Source: LDYB01 sp037442385
GTDB lineage: Bacteria; Armatimonadota; Fimbriimonadia; Fimbriimonadales; GBS-DC
DNA: 7,029 nucleotides
Reading direction: 5' to 3'
Assembly (NCBI GenBank): GCA_037442385.1
Contig: JBBIQJ010000137.1
Coordinates: forward strand, 1-7,029
The translations under genes were made by a program, and so were the position numbers. Of this stretch, positions 5,193 to 7,029 are shown one piece after another. A model generated the notes under the pieces. The model made no database searches, was not told the DNA's origin, and saw nothing but the letters and a program-made list of their open reading frames with translations. Within the stretch, counting starts at the first letter, position 1. Every line of letters starts with the position of its first letter.

Positions 5193-6947
5193 ATGGCAAA
5201 GTACGACTATCCCGACAGCCCGCTGTATCGGCTGCGCCACTCGGCGGCGCACCTGCTGGCGCAAGCCGTGCTGGAACTCTACCCCAACACGAAACTCGGC
5301 ATCGGTCCGCCCATCGAGAACGGCTTCTACTACGACTTCGATTTCCCGGAACCCATCAAAGAGGACGATTTAGCCCGTATCGAAGAGAAGATGCGCGAAA
5401 TCGCCGCGCGCGGGCTGGACATCGTGCGTATCGAGACCTCCCGCGGCGAGGCGCGCCAGATTATCGAACAGATCGGGCAGGTTCCCTATAAACTGGAACT
5501 GCTGGACGCCATCCCCGAAGGCGAACCGATCAGCTTTTACAAGCAGGGCGACTTTATGGATCTCTGCCGCGGTCCGCATGTGGAGAATACGCGCCAGATT
5601 CAGCATTTTAAACTGCTCTCGTTAGCAGGCGCGTACTGGCGCGGTGATGCACGTAATAAGATGCTCACCCGAATCTACGGAACCGCCTTCTTCACGCAGG
5701 AGGAACTGGAAGAGTACCTCCATCGCCTTGAGGAAGCGCGTCGTCGCGACCACCGTAAATTAGGGCGCGAGCTGGGGCTGTTCTTCATCTCGCCTGAGGT
5801 CGGCTCGGGGCTGCCGATGCTCTTGCCCAAAGGCGCCACCATCCGCCGTGTGCTGGAGGAGTTCATCCTGCAGGAGGAACTCAAGGCGGGCTACCTGCAT
5901 GTGCGCACGCCCGAAATCGCCAACCTCAACCTCTACCGCACCAGCGGGCACTATCCCTACTACAAAGACTCGATGTATCCCCCGATGGTGTTTGAGGATG
6001 GCGAGGAGCTGATCCTGCGCCCCATGAACTGCCCACACCACTTCTTGATTTACAAATCCGAGCCGCGCTCCTATCGCGACCTGCCCCTGCGTATCGCGGA
6101 GCTGGGAACGGTCTACCGCTACGAAAAGAGCGGCGAACTGTCGGGGCTAATCCGCGTGCGATGCTTCACCATCAACGACGCCCATGTGTTCCTGCGCCCC
6201 GAACAGATTAAAGCCGAAGTGCAGCACAACATCGAGCTGATTCAGAAGGTCTACAAACGCCTGAATCTGACCGACTTCTGGTATCGGCTCTCGTTGCGCG
6301 ACCCGAACAATAAAGAGAAATATATTGACGACGACCAGATGTGGCAAACAGCCGAGAGCGCCCTGCGCGAAGCGCTGGACGAACTGGGGCTGGACTATGT
6401 GGCAGTGGAGGGCGAGGCGGCGTTCTACGGACCCAAGCTCGATGTGGAGGTGCGCGACTGCCTGGGACGCGAGTGGACCATCTCCACCGTGCAGCTGGAC
6501 TTCCTGATGGCGCACCGCTTTGACCTGGAATATATGGGCGAGGACGGCAAGCCGCATCGCCCCGTGATTATCCACCGGGCGCCCATCGGCTCCTTTGAGC
6601 GCATGATGGGGTTCCTGATAGAGCATTATGCGGGGGCGTTCCCGCTCTGGCTGGCGCCGCTGCAGGTCGCGGTTATCCCGATTGCTGACCGCCACATGGA
6701 CCACGCCCAGCAGGTGTCGCAGCATCTGGGCGAGGCGGGCTTCCGCGTCGAGCTGGATCGGCGGCGCGAAACCCTCGGCTACAAAATCCGCTACCACCAG
6801 ACCCAGAAAGTGCCCTACATGCTGATTATCGGCGATAAGGAGCAGGAAGGCGGGCTGGTGGCAGTGCGCAGCCGTGATTCGGGCGATCTGGGACAGATGA
6901 CGCTGGAGGCGTTTATCAGACGCTTGAAAGAGGAGGTCGCCGAATGA
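5193..6947 (+). CDS. thrS: Threonyl-tRNA synthetase, lacking the N-terminal TGS domain
   Basis: A 584-aa class II synthetase that charges tRNA-Thr with threonine. The editing domain is complete: H16/H20 in HSAAH and C125/H129 in CRGPH match the spacing of E. coli H73, H77, C182 and H186. The catalytic core has the zinc ligands C280 (RPMNCPHH), H331 (INDAHVF) and H461 (HRAPIG), plus motif 3 GSFERMMGFLIEHYAGAFPL, then an anticodon-binding domain ending RRLKEEVAE. It starts almost directly at the editing domain, so the usual N-terminal TGS domain of about 60 residues is absent, as in cyanobacterial and some other ThrRS. ATG 5193 is favoured because MAKYDYPDSPLYRLRHS resembles natural starts of such forms; ATG 5151 (598 aa) is in frame and remains possible, neither having a good ribosome site. 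Its TGA overlaps the pgk ATG by 4 bases. No T-box leader fits in the short upstream gap. Confidence 0.96.
   Translation: MAKYDYPDSPLYRLRHSAAHLLAQAVLELYPNTKLGIGPPIENGFYYDFDFPEPIKEDDLARIEEKMREIAARGLDIVRIETSRGEARQIIEQIGQVPYKLELLDAIPEGEPISFYKQGDFMDLCRGPHVENTRQIQHFKLLSLAGAYWRGDARNKMLTRIYGTAFFTQEELEEYLHRLEEARRRDHRKLGRELGLFFISPEVGSGLPMLLPKGATIRRVLEEFILQEELKAGYLHVRTPEIANLNLYRTSGHYPYYKDSMYPPMVFEDGEELILRPMNCPHHFLIYKSEPRSYRDLPLRIAELGTVYRYEKSGELSGLIRVRCFTINDAHVFLRPEQIKAEVQHNIELIQKVYKRLNLTDFWYRLSLRDPNNKEKYIDDDQMWQTAESALREALDELGLDYVAVEGEAAFYGPKLDVEVRDCLGREWTISTVQLDFLMAHRFDLEYMGEDGKPHRPVIIHRAPIGSFERMMGFLIEHYAGAFPLWLAPLQVAVIPIADRHMDHAQQVSQHLGEAGFRVELDRRRETLGYKIRYHQTQKVPYMLIIGDKEQEGGLVAVRSRDSGDLGQMTLEAFIRRLKEEVAE
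6931..6936 (+). promoter_or_regulatory. Shine-Dalgarno site for pgk
   Basis: A perfect AGGAGG, lying in the last codons of thrS (KEEVAE), ends 7 nt before the pgk ATG at 6944. It fixes the pgk start and supports translational coupling to thrS. Confidence 0.8.
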
Positions 6948-7029
6948 ACAAGAAAACGGTTCGCGATATCGATGTGCGGGGCAAGCGCGTGCTGGTGCGC
7001 GTGGACCTCAATGTGCCGATGCAGGACGG
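6944..7029 (+). CDS. pgk: Phosphoglycerate kinase, N-terminal fragment (runs off the window)
   Basis: Only the first 28 codons are present. The peptide reads MNKKTVRDIDVRGKRVLV then RVDLNVPMQD, the standard opening of phosphoglycerate kinase, whose RVDFNVP motif supplies 3-phosphoglycerate-binding residues (here RVDLNVP). The enzyme makes ATP from 1,3-bisphosphoglycerate in glycolysis, or works in reverse in gluconeogenesis. The ATG overlaps the thrS stop as ATGA and has a perfect AGGAGG 7 nt upstream, so it is likely co-transcribed and coupled with thrS. Domain completeness cannot be judged because the gene continues past base 7029. Confidence 0.9.
   Translation, partial: MNKKTVRDIDVRGKRVLVRVDLNVPMQD

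Noticed and set aside
5106..5264. N-terminal extension of the methyltransferase back to ATG 5264
   Set aside because: It would overlap the thrS start on the other strand, whereas ATG 5105 has AGGAG 6 nt upstream and a -10 box; the extra residues show no methylase features.
6147..6797. Long open frame (216 aa) antisense to thrS
   Set aside because: It lies wholly inside a confidently identified synthetase gene, has no recognisable domain, and is explained by the GC-rich codon bias of the opposite strand.
1..7029. CRISPR array, tRNA, rRNA or riboswitch
   Set aside because: No regularly spaced repeats, cloverleaf with CCA-proximal T-arm motif, rRNA segment or leader long enough for a riboswitch was found; nearly all bases are coding.

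Overview
The window looks like a bacterial chromosome segment made of housekeeping genes with one accessory module set among them. Most coding sequence is GC-rich, with tight gene packing, ATGA start/stop overlaps and weak ribosome binding sites. The remnant of a Uma2-family nuclease and a threonyl-tRNA synthetase without a TGS domain would fit a thermophile-rich or environmental phylum such as Armatimonadota or Chloroflexota. That placement is a low-confidence inference; nothing here fixes the taxon.

Layout, left to right. Bases 1-205 hold a frameshifted fragment of a Uma2-type (PD-(D/E)XK) nuclease on the minus strand, cut by the window edge. An A-type iron-sulfur carrier (IscA/ErpA/HesB family) follows on the plus strand (305-649) and runs tail-to-tail into hisH, with an 11-bp overlap. 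From 5105 down to 639 five genes lie on the minus strand: a DNA methyltransferase, a small putative restriction endonuclease, then hisD, hisB and hisH. The last three form a compact partial histidine operon (gaps of 1 nt and -4 nt). Divergent from the methyltransferase, thrS (5193-6947) runs on the plus strand and is coupled by ATGA to the start of pgk, which leaves the window at 7029.

The methyltransferase (DPFAGSG and TSPPY motifs) and the 172-aa protein downstream of it (candidate D-X17-QxK nuclease core) are 2 nt apart and best read as a two-gene Type II restriction-modification cassette of unknown specificity, sitting between thrS and hisD. Sampled stretches of the small gene are clearly AT-richer than hisD, which fits horizontal acquisition. 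The TAA stop of the endonuclease gene is part of the likely TATAAT -10 box of hisD, so the two units are fused very closely.

All four apparent transcription-unit starts (carrier protein, hisD, methyltransferase, thrS) have a GGTAYAAT element 10-16 nt before the chosen start codon, with no clear -35 box. This implies very short or nearly absent 5' leaders.
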